Shown in pieces: positions 6,588-15,947 of a stretch of 35,445 bases of DNA. Each line of letters starts with the position of its first letter. Position 1 is the first letter of the stretch. Position numbers and translations under genes: made by a program. The DNA comes from Tatumella saanichensis. GTDB taxonomy: Bacteria; Pseudomonadota; Gammaproteobacteria; Enterobacterales; Enterobacteriaceae. Below the pieces are notes generated by a model, which was not told where the DNA came from, did no database searches, and was given only the letters and a program-made list of their open reading frames with translations. Location of the stretch: assembly GCF_000439375.1 (NCBI RefSeq), contig NZ_ATMI01000015.1:1-35445 (forward strand), in the 5' to 3' direction.

Positions 6588-9500
6588 TCAAGCGCACTTA
6601 AATGATCGCAATAAGTTGAGCACTAGCTGGCCATTCTCGGCCAGGCCGGATATCTGTAGTGTGGCCTGGTTATCCCCACTGACAGCTGCGACTGACACAT
6701 CACGCTTGCCGGTCAGTTCGGTCATTTTCATACTCTCCAACCAGCGGAATAAGCCCCAATCACCGCCAAACTGTTGAGTCTCTGTGTCGCCGGTTTTCGC
6801 TGAAGTAAAACTTAGGCTAACCGCCGGTTCCTCACCCTGCGTGGGCCACGCCAAAGTCACCGGTCGCACCGGCCCATGAGAATACGAGAGTAATTGCTTA
6901 CCAATGCGTAGCTGCATACGACGGGCACTTCCAGACATCCAAGGCACCGAAATTTTCACCGGCAGTGATAAACGCTGGCCGCTACCTGCGGGGAAAAAGG
7001 CCTCGCTTATCTGGCGAGCCACCCTGAACATCTGCAGCTTACGGTTTTCAGCATCCCCGGGCTGAGTCCCTTTGAAGTACCAGCGTTTTGCTGTGATTTC
7101 AGTTTTCGCCGCCAGTTGCTCAGTGAAATAGCGGTCTGCGTCTCCTCCTGGCGCAAAAAAACGTTCAAAATCGTTGATTGACGCGTCCTGGGAACTGACT
7201 GCAAAGGGATAGCGTCCAGCAAAGGCTTTACGGCAGAACTCCGCTGGACCGAGGGCGATCTCCCCAGCCGTACGGGTGACGGCTTCAGTACGAGCTCCTG
7301 AAACAATCTGATTCAGCAGCGGTAAGGTGATTTCTTTTACCGGCACCGGCCAGGTCATGGCTCGGGTACGGATGGCACTGGAAAGGTCAGCCTTTATCTG
7401 ATTGGTAGCACTGTCGGAGCCGGTTAAGCTCTGACTGAGTACCACCTGTAATTCGCCTAACTGGCTGAGTAACTGGCCCAGAGGACTACTATTGCCTGCA
7501 TTGCCATTAGTGGGGAGACTCCCGTCACGCTGTCCGGTTACAAATAAACGCAGCGCACTGAAGTGATCATCGACCCGCATGCGGACGCGTATCTTTTCAC
7601 TGGCCGTCAGTTGCTGTGCAGCCCGCACGACTGCAGTAGCAGCTCTGCCAGAGACGAGGCTACTGCCGCTGTTGGGACTCTCTGTATCCTCAGCAGTTAA
7701 CGTGGTTTCCGCCACCAATCGAGTAAGCAACGTGCGCATCGGGGAATCCGGCGCAACTAATCGTCCCAAACGGTACAAGTCCCTTTGCTGCGAACCTTCA
7801 CTGCTTTTGCCAGTGCGTGCATAGGTTTTGATTTGGATGCCGGCCAGATAACGCTGCCAAAGACTGGCGTACTCATCCAAATAACGGTTAAGAATATCGT
7901 TATATAACCTCACCAGTTGCTGGGTGGCATCAGCTGCCTGCTGTACCGTATTCCCCTCCTGATTAACTCGCCCGGCCAGCACCCATTGGTCCTCTTCGGT
8001 CAGGCTTTTCAGTTGCGTCATCACTTTTTTTTTGAAGAGCGGAAATCCTTGGCGAGTGAACAGACCCGGCAGTGCAGTCAGTGTTGCACCTTCGCGTAGT
8101 TCAAACAGATCACCGGAACTGCCCTCCGTCAGTTGGTAGAGGTCAAGATCCTGAGGGGCCTCAGCCGCTAGCCGCTCCTTAAGACGGCTGTAGATCCTGG
8201 CGGACCGGCTCTGACTCTCCAAGCTTTCCCGAGCCTTACGCACCAGGTTGTCATCAGCCTGTTGCCGGCCTCCCCCCTCTATCGGCTCAAGAAAAAGTGC
8301 TTTCAGGTGACGATTAACCTCGTTATTCTGTGTTCCTGCTGGCAGCAAGGTTGTGGACTGCCATAACCCCGCCAGTTGCTGCTCAAGGAAGGTGATATCC
8401 GCGGGGTTAAGCCCATAGACCATGGTATAGAGACGCAAGTTGAGGTAAAGATCTTCGTCACGCGAGAGATTCAGCGCGCGCTGTAGCCGCTGAGTGGCAT
8501 AGGCTTCGATAACCGGTAGTAGCAACTTCTGTAACATTGAATGATAAAGCTGGCTGGCGGTTGCACTGACATCTGCGCCAGTATAAAGACCATACCGCCA
8601 ACTTAATCCCGGGTCCTGAAGATTAAGGCCAGCGTATTCCGGTAGCGCCTGTAAACGGGTCAGTAATGAGGAAAGACGGGCCAGTTGATCGCTTCTATCA
8701 TCACTGAGATCACTGATAATGCTCTCTTTATCTGCTCTCAACTGTGTGATTTTTTCAGTGATCTCCTGTAGGTAGGCATTGTTTTTACCGTAACTGATAA
8801 ACATGCCCCAAGAGATCCCTACCAGCAGCAACATTACCGCAATATTTTTTACCCAGCGCTGCATCGCAGGCCCGGTAATATTCAATTTGAGATCCTTTGC
8901 CAGTGCCTGATCACGGATAATCAGTTCGCAGAATAATTGCCGCAAAAAGCAAGGCTGGCTCACGAATTTCTCATTGCCAGCGCTGGCCGTTGATATTTCA
9001 GGCAGTTCATCACTGTTCTCTGTCCGTGTACGGAGAAATTCCGTCCACTGGCGGATCACAGTTTGTGTATTCACAAATTCCCGAGAGGCATGAGGATAAC
9101 AACTGGTCAGGTAGACACCGCGTAATGCCGAATTATCGTGGGTATCATCAAACCGGGAGGAGAAAAAAAGGATCTGCAGAAAGTGTTGCAGGTTATGGAC
9201 CAGCAAGGACAGATCCCCAGGAAACCCATACATACGACGGCGATCATTGAGATCGTATTCCGATAACAGTCGAGCATTGATATCCGCTTCAATACGCTGA
9301 ACTAACTGAGGTATTAACTGCGCCACCTTCTGACCGGTTACCGAAGTGCCACTCCCCACGGAAAAACTGATCCCCCAAATATCCTGACGTTCCTGGCTGG
9401 TCAGTCCCCTAAAATATTCTGCAAAACCATTCAGGGTATCCATCTGAGTCACCACAATATAGACGGGAAAATAGACCCCTGTAATGCGTCGCATTTCACT

Positions 9501-10409
9501 CAACCTGCGGCGAAAGACTGCGGCGAGGTGGTTGAGACTTTCCCCTTCTTGGGACAGTAATTCCGTCGCCGATAACATGACAAGCGCACCATTGATGGCC
9601 CGTGAAGGTCGGTATTTATTCAGTGACGAGAGGATTTCTTGCCATTCGTGCTCACTGTCCTGTGGGTCACTGATATATTTCCCTGCGGTATCCAAATAGA
9701 CGGCATCATTGGCCAGCCAGCAACGGCAGTTCTGCGGCTCCCCCGCCTGGATCTCTTGGGGCTCATCGGCTTCAGCTTGGGGGAAATACTGCCCTGAGTG
9801 AACGATTGCTGAGGTCTTCCCAGTACCGCGGCTGCCAATAACTATAAACCAAGGCAAGTTCGCATCGCGACGTCGCCAATCGGCAAAATGCCATAACCGC
9901 GCAAGACCCCGTGGACGTTGCCTGATACTGTCGGTGACTTGGCGGAACATAGCATCTATGCCTGAGGGAGCAGCACCATTACGAGGTTGGCGCGGCGTGG
10001 TAGCCTCGGTCGCTTTATGCTGACGCCAACGCCTGAGCAAGGATCCCGCAAGGTACCCCCCAGCCAACAAACCAATCAGGGTGAGCCGCGGCGTGACACC
10101 TGCGAGCCAGTAACGTCCGGCCAGATAAAAATAGGGACCAGGAATCCAGATCACCGCCGCAATAATCGCCAATATACGCACCGCCCAAGACCAATGAGCA
10201 ATCATTGCCAGCAATAAGAACAGGATCAATACCCCAGCGATAAGGCGGGCAGATCGGTCAGCCAATGGGCGAGCATCCCCAAACCCAATATAAGGACCGG
10301 TAAACCACACTAGTGCCATCACCGCAATGCCCAGCAAGATCCATTGCAGCACTTTGAGGTTCTGACGAGAGAAAATGCGTCTGATAAAGAGCATCATATT
10401 ATATCTCAT
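6588..10409 (-). CDS. tssM: T6SS inner-membrane protein TssM (IcmF family)
   Basis: This 1273-residue protein has the full TssM layout. Three N-terminal membrane segments lie at about 20-43, 56-70 and 80-97. A cytosolic GTPase-like domain has Walker A GSRGTGKT (192-199) and the Walker-B-like region VYLDTAGKY. A further membrane segment lies at about 527-550, followed by a long periplasmic part. TssM forms the trans-envelope membrane complex with TssL and TssJ. Its start overlaps the tssL stop as TAATG, which suggests translational coupling. The ribosome-binding site there is weak, and the in-frame ATG pair at residues 5-6 is an alternative start. The stop is followed by a 145-bp gap before vgrG. 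Confidence 0.96.
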   Translation of the reverse strand: MRYNMMLFIRRIFSRQNLKVLQWILLGIAVMALVWFTGPYIGFGDARPLADRSARLIAGVLILFLLLAMIAHWSWAVRILAIIAAVIWIPGPYFYLAGRYWLAGVTPRLTLIGLLAGGYLAGSLLRRWRQHKATEATTPRQPRNGAAPSGIDAMFRQVTDSIRQRPRGLARLWHFADWRRRDANLPWFIVIGSRGTGKTSAIVHSGQYFPQAEADEPQEIQAGEPQNCRCWLANDAVYLDTAGKYISDPQDSEHEWQEILSSLNKYRPSRAINGALVMLSATELLSQEGESLNHLAAVFRRRLSEMRRITGVYFPVYIVVTQMDTLNGFAEYFRGLTSQERQDIWGISFSVGSGTSVTGQKVAQLIPQLVQRIEADINARLLSEYDLNDRRRMYGFPGDLSLLVHNLQHFLQILFFSSRFDDTHDNSALRGVYLTSCYPHASREFVNTQTVIRQWTEFLRTRTENSDELPEISTASAGNEKFVSQPCFLRQLFCELIIRDQALAKDLKLNITGPAMQRWVKNIAVMLLLVGISWGMFISYGKNNAYLQEITEKITQLRADKESIISDLSDDRSDQLARLSSLLTRLQALPEYAGLNLQDPGLSWRYGLYTGADVSATASQLYHSMLQKLLLPVIEAYATQRLQRALNLSRDEDLYLNLRLYTMVYGLNPADITFLEQQLAGLWQSTTLLPAGTQNNEVNRHLKALFLEPIEGGGRQQADDNLVRKARESLESQSRSARIYSRLKERLAAEAPQDLDLYQLTEGSSGDLFELREGATLTALPGLFTRQGFPLFKKKVMTQLKSLTEEDQWVLAGRVNQEGNTVQQAADATQQLVRLYNDILNRYLDEYASLWQRYLAGIQIKTYARTGKSSEGSQQRDLYRLGRLVAPDSPMRTLLTRLVAETTLTAEDTESPNSGSSLVSGRAATAVVRAAQQLTASEKIRVRMRVDDHFSALRLFVTGQRDGSLPTNGNAGNSSPLGQLLSQLGELQVVLSQSLTGSDSATNQIKADLSSAIRTRAMTWPVPVKEITLPLLNQIVSGARTEAVTRTAGEIALGPAEFCRKAFAGRYPFAVSSQDASINDFERFFAPGGDADRYFTEQLAAKTEITAKRWYFKGTQPGDAENRKLQMFRVARQISEAFFPAGSGQRLSLPVKISVPWMSGSARRMQLRIGKQLLSYSHGPVRPVTLAWPTQGEEPAVSLSFTSAKTGDTETQQFGGDWGLFRWLESMKMTELTGKRDVSVAAVSGDNQATLQISGLAENGQLVLNLLRSFKCA

Positions 10410-11791
10410 TAATAAGTAACTAAAAATTCGACACGGCGGTTTCTGGCACGCCCATCCTCGGTACGGTTACTGCTGACCGGCTCGCTGTCTGCCATACCTT
10501 TCACGCTGATCATTTCGGCTGGAATGCCAGCAGTGGTAAAGATCTCTGCAACGGATTTGGCACGGGCGGTAGAAAGCTGCTGATTATTTTTAAAAGCTAA
10601 GGTTTTGATCGGTACGTTATCTGTATGCCCTGTGATCACTACACGCCCTTTGACGCGCAGTATTTCCGTAGCGACCCGGCCAATAATGGCGGTCATCTCC
10701 TCAGATAAACTGGCCTCTGCAGTACGGAAGGAATTATCACTGTTCAGCACCACATGGCTCTGCATCAAGTTCTCATTGACGCTGAGCAGCCCTTGGGCAA
10801 TTTCTTTCTCCAGCAGCCTAGAAAGACTGAGACGAGGTTCCGGAGGTGGTGCAACGGTATATTGAATATCATGCAGAGTATTGATACCGGCCAGTAGGGG
10901 TTGTTTTTCAAGAAATAGCCAGTAGCGATAGCCTAGCCAACTGATGCTGAGAATAAAAAGCGTGATAAACAGTGAAAGGCTGACCGGCATTCGCCAGCGC
11001 TGCCGGACGGGAGGGGGGAAATCAGGCATTACTGCCATAATAGCCGGTAATGCTGGCTGCTGGCGGTTGCTTTGCAGCAGGGCCAAGAGACGTTGACGTA
11101 TTTTCACTAATTGCCGCTCACCGTCTTCCGGAATACTGTAACGCCCCTCAAAACCAAGTCCGAGGATACGTAACAGGATTTCGATCACATCGGCATACTC
11201 GGCAGGGCTCATTGAGATACGGCCAATCAGTAAAAAGAATTTATTGCCGCCGTCATTATCACCTTCAAAATAATTCAACAGATTACTTTGCGACCAGCCT
11301 GCGGCAATCCCCCAAGATCTGCTGTGAGCAGCTTCATCCAAAGCGGTACACAGGCAATAACGCACTATGGCCATCTTTTTCCACGGAATATTGACTTCAT
11401 CACAGAGCATGCTGAAGTGATTTATCTCACGTTTAAGGATATCTTTAAGCAGTTCGACCTGCCGCATATCGACTATCCGCAACGGCATCTCACTTAAGGC
11501 ACGCAGTAAAGGGCGTGCCGCTTCGAGTAGCGGATTATCGGAGGCCTGCACTCCAGCGATACGTTGTCGTACGCTTTCAATTTTAATGGCAAAAGGAGAA
11601 CTACTTTTCTCTTCAAATAACGGCTCTTGCGAATAGTTTGTCTCTCTTGGAGAAAGGGAGGGTGAACTCTCCCAGACATCATTTTGGTTCAGCAAAAAAT
11701 CGCCCCAGGCTTGACCGGAGGTTTCATTGCCCTCAGACGCCTCGGGCAATGGTGATGCCGGCGTAACCGGCGCAGTGGTAGCTTCCTTCAT
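10409..11791 (-). CDS. tssL: T6SS inner-membrane protein TssL (DotU/IcmH) with C-terminal OmpA domain
   Basis: This 460-residue protein is an extended TssL. A polar, disordered N-terminus (about 1-75) leads into the DotU domain (about 85-250), with the typical CLCTALDEAAH and LGFEGRYSI motifs. One membrane segment follows (about 271-292). The periplasmic C-terminus is an OmpA-like peptidoglycan-binding domain with VITGHTDNVPI, QQLSTARAKSVAE and NRTEDGRARNRRVEF, which keep the family's meso-diaminopimelate-contacting Asp and Arg. The protein should anchor the TssJLM complex to the cell wall. Its ATG overlaps the tssK stop as ATGA. A second OmpA-domain protein on the other arm makes two candidate cell-wall anchors in the locus. 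Confidence 0.96.
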   Translation of the reverse strand: MKEATTAPVTPASPLPEASEGNETSGQAWGDFLLNQNDVWESSPSLSPRETNYSQEPLFEEKSSSPFAIKIESVRQRIAGVQASDNPLLEAARPLLRALSEMPLRIVDMRQVELLKDILKREINHFSMLCDEVNIPWKKMAIVRYCLCTALDEAAHSRSWGIAAGWSQSNLLNYFEGDNDGGNKFFLLIGRISMSPAEYADVIEILLRILGLGFEGRYSIPEDGERQLVKIRQRLLALLQSNRQQPALPAIMAVMPDFPPPVRQRWRMPVSLSLFITLFILSISWLGYRYWLFLEKQPLLAGINTLHDIQYTVAPPPEPRLSLSRLLEKEIAQGLLSVNENLMQSHVVLNSDNSFRTAEASLSEEMTAIIGRVATEILRVKGRVVITGHTDNVPIKTLAFKNNQQLSTARAKSVAEIFTTAGIPAEMISVKGMADSEPVSSNRTEDGRARNRRVEFLVTY

Positions 11792-13137
11792 GAGGCTCTA
11801 ACCCCCCAGAGTTCCATATTCAAGCCGGGAAAATCACCGGCGATATGCAAAGCCAGCGCACCAGAATCTGCGATATTCCGCCAGAATGGTCCTGTTCTTT
11901 GCAGTTCAAAGTAGATATACCCTGCCCGGTACGGGATCTGCCGTGGCGGTACTGGCAAGGCCTGCAACAGAAGCCCAGGCAAATGTGAGCGCACCAATTC
12001 ATGTAACTGCTGAGGGGCGCTGATTTTGACTTGGGTAGTAAACTGATGCTGTAAAATATCGGGTGCCAGTCGAGCCTGAACCGCCAGTACCACGCCAGAG
12101 AATGCGTTAAGTTCAGCAGGCAATAACGATGCGGCCCAGACCCCATTCCCCCGTGCATGCAGCGGGATCATTTCTCCGGCACGGATCAATATTTGGTTGA
12201 GTAATTCATGAACCTGTTCGACGAGAGGTCGAATGGAAGGATAAAGCTGAGTATGGTCATAGCCGGGGGGCGGCAGCGGACGGCGGATTTTAGTGCGGAC
12301 AAAGGTGGAAAGCTCCGCTGCCAACAACGCCAGGATCTGATAAAAATGCACCGGCGGGGATTCGGGGATCTGCCGCAAATGGTCAAGAGACGCTTGATAC
12401 TTATTGAAAATCTGTAATAGCAGATAATCGATGACCTCTGCACTGCCTTCGGCCTTACCATCACTGGCTGTCAGTCGACCAGAAAGCAGTTCCGCTCGCA
12501 TTTTGACTAAGCCACTGAGATGGTTAAGCCATTCAGTCAATAAAGCGCTAGCACCGTAGCCCGCCACCGGCGGAATATAATCCTCACTATGCAGTAATAC
12601 GCTGCCATCCGGCTGTAGGGCTTTGATCCTGGCACAGGGTAAACCAATCCAGGACTCGGTCATTTCCGATTCAGAGACCAGTTTAAGCCGCATTCTGGCT
12701 AGCTGTACCGGTTTACCGCCCTGTCGAATAGCATTACTGTCATTTAACTCCATTTCCGTCGCGCAGAATCGGGCAAGTGAGCTGCTTTCATTAGCATCAA
12801 AAATAGTTTCATCACTGTTATCCAGCCGTAACGGGACAGCCAGGTAGATGATTTTGCCGGTATGTTCTGGCAGTAAGGTGAGTGGCGCAGGCAACCCGGC
12901 GTGTCCGGGGATATCGAAGGGCGTACCATCTGGAAAAATTCCCGTAGCACTTCTGAGCACCAGTTTGCCGTAAGCCAAGGCTTCACGGTCGATTTCGTAA
13001 CGGGAAAATCCCCAAAAAAACAGGCCTGAGGAGAGTGCTCGCTGATGAATGAAATATTCAAAATAGCGCTCCTGTTGCTGGAATATCTGAGGACGTAAAA
13101 ATAATCCCTCACTCCACACCACTTTATTATTTTTCAT
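11788..13137 (-). CDS. tssK: T6SS baseplate protein TssK
   Basis: This 449-residue protein has normal TssK length and the diagnostic N-terminus VVWSEGLFLRPQIFQQQERY. TssK is a trimeric baseplate component related to phage receptor-binding proteins; it links the TssEFG wedge to the TssL/TssM membrane complex in the cytoplasm. No membrane segment or signal peptide is seen. AGGGA precedes the ATG at 13137 by seven bases. It follows tssJ by three bases and overlaps tssL by four, so tssJ-tssK-tssL-tssM form a tightly coupled membrane/baseplate block. Confidence 0.96.
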   Translation of the reverse strand: MKNNKVVWSEGLFLRPQIFQQQERYFEYFIHQRALSSGLFFWGFSRYEIDREALAYGKLVLRSATGIFPDGTPFDIPGHAGLPAPLTLLPEHTGKIIYLAVPLRLDNSDETIFDANESSSLARFCATEMELNDSNAIRQGGKPVQLARMRLKLVSESEMTESWIGLPCARIKALQPDGSVLLHSEDYIPPVAGYGASALLTEWLNHLSGLVKMRAELLSGRLTASDGKAEGSAEVIDYLLLQIFNKYQASLDHLRQIPESPPVHFYQILALLAAELSTFVRTKIRRPLPPPGYDHTQLYPSIRPLVEQVHELLNQILIRAGEMIPLHARGNGVWAASLLPAELNAFSGVVLAVQARLAPDILQHQFTTQVKISAPQQLHELVRSHLPGLLLQALPVPPRQIPYRAGYIYFELQRTGPFWRNIADSGALALHIAGDFPGLNMELWGVRAS

Positions 13138-13140
13138 GAC

Positions 13141-13704
13141 TTATTCCCTTTCTGCCAAGGTCACGTCTAGGCGATTAAACTGGGCATATAGCTGCAAGTC
13201 TGTTGAGATAAACGTCCGTTTTACCCACGATCCCTGATGGATATCGCTTAACTTAATTTCTGATTTCCAGCGGGCATTTTCTATATCCCGGTATTCACCG
13301 CTTACGCCAATCGCAGCACTGTCGGTAGGGACCACCAATTTAACGCTAAAGACTTCACCCGGCTGAATAATGGCCTGATAGAGACGGTTAATTTTAGTAT
13401 TCTCCGCCCCTTGTTCCCCATCGGCTAATTCATCAATACTCATGTCATCAGAAAAACCCAGTGTATTGATACTGTAAACCGTTATTGCGAGAGGTGCCGG
13501 CTCAGAGAACATATTCGGATTCAAATCCTGACTGGCCCGAATATCTAAATAAACCACCCGCTGTGGGTAATCCCCTGAATATGGACGACAAGAGGAAAGA
13601 AAAAAAACACCCATCACTATGCTCAATAGTGACAATAGATGAATAACCCTTAGCGTCGATATCTTACCCTTCCCTCTTCGGCGGAGGATCTCGCCTTTTA
13701 TCAT
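13141..13704 (-). CDS. tssJ: T6SS outer-membrane lipoprotein TssJ
   Basis: This 187-residue protein has a long, basic N-terminus followed by a hydrophobic segment ending in the lipobox LSSC (Cys39), then a beta-rich domain typical of the TssJ transthyretin-like fold (IRASQDLNPN, PLAITVYSI, VFSVKLVVP). As an outer-membrane lipoprotein it should bind the periplasmic part of TssM. The signal region is longer than usual: about 20 residues rich in Lys/Arg precede the hydrophobic core. An internal start would remove most of the signal peptide, so the ATG at 13704 is kept; GAGG lies about 11 bases upstream. The gene lies between hcp and tssK. Confidence 0.9.
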   Translation of the reverse strand: MIKGEILRRRGKGKISTLRVIHLLSLLSIVMGVFFLSSCRPYSGDYPQRVVYLDIRASQDLNPNMFSEPAPLAITVYSINTLGFSDDMSIDELADGEQGAENTKINRLYQAIIQPGEVFSVKLVVPTDSAAIGVSGEYRDIENARWKSEIKLSDIHQGSWVKRTFISTDLQLYAQFNRLDVTLAERE

Positions 13705-13749
13705 TATGCTGAACCTCAGCCGTTATAGTATTCATTCAACAACCGATGA

Positions 13750-13772
13750 CCGGTGCCCTGAACGGGCCCCGG
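13750..13772 (-). other. Stem-loop in the hcp-tssJ gap
   Basis: Arms at 13750-13758 and 13764-13772 pair over nine positions with one mismatch and a 5-base loop. The structure lies 11 bases past the hcp stop on the minus strand and has no T-tract. It probably protects the hcp transcript 3' end or lowers readthrough into tssJ. Confidence 0.5.
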
Positions 13773-13783
13773 CCTGGCGGTTA

Positions 13784-14269
13784 TCAACCGCGTTGGTTAG
13801 CTTTGATATCGTAACTGGCAGAAATAATTCCCGACTTATTCCCCTCAGCATTTTGCATAACATAATCCTGAGTAAAGCGCGAGAAGGAGAAAGAGACTAG
13901 TTCACGTGGACGCACTTCATCCTCAGCATTACCCGAACCTTCTACTCGAGTGATGATGATATCGCTAAAGTTAATCATCAAATATTCAAGAGGGTCTCCC
14001 CCGGCTTTACGGACTACAAACTTGATCTCTTTAATATGCTTCCCAGATAAACAATAACTTAATAAATTAGTACTGGCTTTATCGAGATAATGCTCAAATT
14101 TGAAATCACCGACGGTGGCTTTACCCGAACCGCCACCTGATCCGGAGTGCATATTTGAATGCTGGGAGTTTTCCCAGTTCCAGCTTAAAACTTCAATTTC
14201 ATTTTTATGAGTAGCATCAAGTGATTCTCCTTCGATACCCTCAATTTTAATAAACATATCCTGGGCCAT
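13784..14269 (-). CDS. hcp: T6SS inner-tube protein Hcp (TssD)
   Basis: This 161-residue protein is a full Hcp: MAQDMFIKIEGIEGESLD at the N-terminus, the EIEVLSWNWENSQ strand and the HYLDKAST region, ending with ASYDIKANQRG. Hcp hexamers stack into the tube that is fired through the sheath. The start at 14269 is chosen because TAAGGA lies just upstream and because Hcp proteins begin at this MAQDM-like sequence; the open frame extends 45 codons upstream but that part has no Hcp similarity. The gene has stem-loops on both sides, which fits high expression relative to neighbours. No toxin extension is present. Confidence 0.97.
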   Translation of the reverse strand: MAQDMFIKIEGIEGESLDATHKNEIEVLSWNWENSQHSNMHSGSGGGSGKATVGDFKFEHYLDKASTNLLSYCLSGKHIKEIKFVVRKAGGDPLEYLMINFSDIIITRVEGSGNAEDEVRPRELVSFSFSRFTQDYVMQNAEGNKSGIISASYDIKANQRG

Positions 14270-14380
14270 AATAGTCCTTATTAGTCGCTGTAAGTTGAAC
14301 ATGTTACATGCTACTTGGCATGGCAGTACCACAGGAATTAAAACGCTCCGCTGTCCGTGCTTAGTAACAGTACTGATTTC

Positions 14381-14399
14381 CCCGTTATTCCTTAACGGG
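14381..14399 (-). other. Perfect stem-loop in the tssC-hcp gap
   Basis: CCCGTTA (14381-14387) and TAACGGG (14393-14399) form a perfect 7-bp stem with a 5-base loop, 12 bases past the tssC stop. No T-tract follows on the minus strand. The 142-bp gap is the largest within this part of the operon. The element could be a partial terminator, a 3' stabiliser for tssBC mRNA, or a processing site. Confidence 0.5.
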
Positions 14400-14411
14400 T
14401 CCACTCTTTTA

Positions 14412-15920
14412 TCAGGCTACATCTTTCAGAGAAGGTAATTTCGCTACCATTCTTAATGATACTGTCAGCCCTTCCAACTGAAAGTGTGGTCTTAAAAAGA
14501 ATTTAGCCTGGTAATAGCCCGGATTGCCTTCTACATCTTCGACAATCACTTCTGCTGCCGCTAGTGGGCGACGGGCCTTTATTTCTGGAGATGAATTTAC
14601 TGGATCCCCATCAACATAATTCATGATCCAGTTATTTAACCACTTCTGCATATCTTCACGTTCTTTGAAGGTACCGATCTTATCTCTGACAATACACTTT
14701 AAATAATGTGCAAACCGTGAACAAGCAAACAAATAAGGTAATCGGGCAGAAAGGTTTGCATTTGCGGTGGCGTCGGCATCGTAATATTCAGCCGGTTTTT
14801 GCAATGACTGTGCCCCGATAAAAGCAGCATAATCGGTATTTTTACGATGGATTAAGGGAATAAAACCATTTTTTGCCAACTCCGCTTCACGGCGATCGGT
14901 AATGGCTATTTCTGTTGGACATTTCATGTCAATGCCACCATCATCTGTCGGAAAAGTATGGCAGGGAAGATTCTCAACAACGCCACCACTCTCGACGCCA
15001 CGGATCATGGTACACCAACCATAGTGTTTAAAAGACCGATTAATATTCACGGCCATTGAGTACGCGGCATTAGCCCAGACATAACGGCTGTGATCGGCAC
15101 CGTCGGTGCTCTCTTCAAAATTAAAGGCGTCCACTGGATTAGTTCTGACGCCATAAGGCAACCTAGCCAGAAAACGCGGCATCGCCAGACCAATATAGCG
15201 TGAATCTTCCGACTGACGGAGAGAGTTCCAAGCGGCATACTCCAAGTTCTGGGTGAAAATTTTGGTCAGATCTCGAGGGTTCGCTAATTCTTGCCAGCTT
15301 TCCATCTGTAAAACGGAAGGGGCAGCACCCGTGATAAAAGGAACATGCGCAGAAGCTGCAATGCGACCGATGGAAGACAGTAGGTCAACATCCGGTGCGG
15401 AGTGATCAAAGAAATAATCCGCAACGAGACAACCGTAAGGTTCTCCTCCCAGTTGCCCGTATTCTTCTTCATAAATCTGCTTGAATAATGGACTCTGGTC
15501 CCAGGCAATTCCCTTGTAGCGCTTTATGTTACGTCTCAGTTCGCGTTTAGAAATATCCATAAACCGCAGTTTCAATTTCTCATCGGTTTCGGTATTTGAC
15601 ACCAGATAATGCAGTCCGCGCCAAGCACTCTCCAACGCCTGAAATTCTGGATGATGCAAAATGACGTTAATTTGCTCTGTCAGTTTACGATCGATTTCAG
15701 CAATGAACGCCGAAATATTTTTATACGCATCATCCGCCATGGTGACGGTACTGTTTAATGCCTGCTCAGCGAGGGTTTTTACCGCATTCTCCACCGCAAA
15801 GCGGGTTTGCTCAGTGCGCGGACGAAATTCTTTCGACAACAGAGCATTAAAATCACTCTGTTTAACCTCAGTCGTCGTTACACTCGCCGCCGGCTGATAC
15901 TTTTGCTTGTGTTTATCCAT
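14412..15920 (-). CDS. tssC: T6SS contractile sheath large subunit TssC (VipB)
   Basis: This 502-residue protein is a full-length TssC, with the N-terminal KEFRPRTEQTRFAVENAVKT region and the sheath core (ESAWRGLHYLVSNTETDE, and PFITGAAPSVLQM). The C-terminus has EVEDVEGNPGYYQAKFFL and RPHFQLEGLTVSLRMV. With TssB it builds the cytoplasmic contractile sheath, and its N-terminal helix is the known ClpV recognition element in the family. It begins 27 bp after tssB. No frame defect is visible. Confidence 0.97.
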   Translation of the reverse strand: MDKHKQKYQPAASVTTTEVKQSDFNALLSKEFRPRTEQTRFAVENAVKTLAEQALNSTVTMADDAYKNISAFIAEIDRKLTEQINVILHHPEFQALESAWRGLHYLVSNTETDEKLKLRFMDISKRELRRNIKRYKGIAWDQSPLFKQIYEEEYGQLGGEPYGCLVADYFFDHSAPDVDLLSSIGRIAASAHVPFITGAAPSVLQMESWQELANPRDLTKIFTQNLEYAAWNSLRQSEDSRYIGLAMPRFLARLPYGVRTNPVDAFNFEESTDGADHSRYVWANAAYSMAVNINRSFKHYGWCTMIRGVESGGVVENLPCHTFPTDDGGIDMKCPTEIAITDRREAELAKNGFIPLIHRKNTDYAAFIGAQSLQKPAEYYDADATANANLSARLPYLFACSRFAHYLKCIVRDKIGTFKEREDMQKWLNNWIMNYVDGDPVNSSPEIKARRPLAAAEVIVEDVEGNPGYYQAKFFLRPHFQLEGLTVSLRMVAKLPSLKDVA

Positions 15921-15947
15921 AACAATGGCCTCTGGTCCCTGATGAAA

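Noticed and set aside
6466-6777. 103-codon rightward frame across the tssM-vgrG gap
   Set aside because: Mostly antisense to tssM and without protein-like features.
14300-14345. Sigma-54-like promoter before hcp (TGGTAC...TGC on the minus strand)
   Set aside because: The distance between the GG and GC elements is one base too short and flanking consensus is poor.
14270-14404. Hcp start 45 codons upstream
   Set aside because: The extra N-terminus has no Hcp similarity; a good ribosome-binding site precedes the ATG at 14269.
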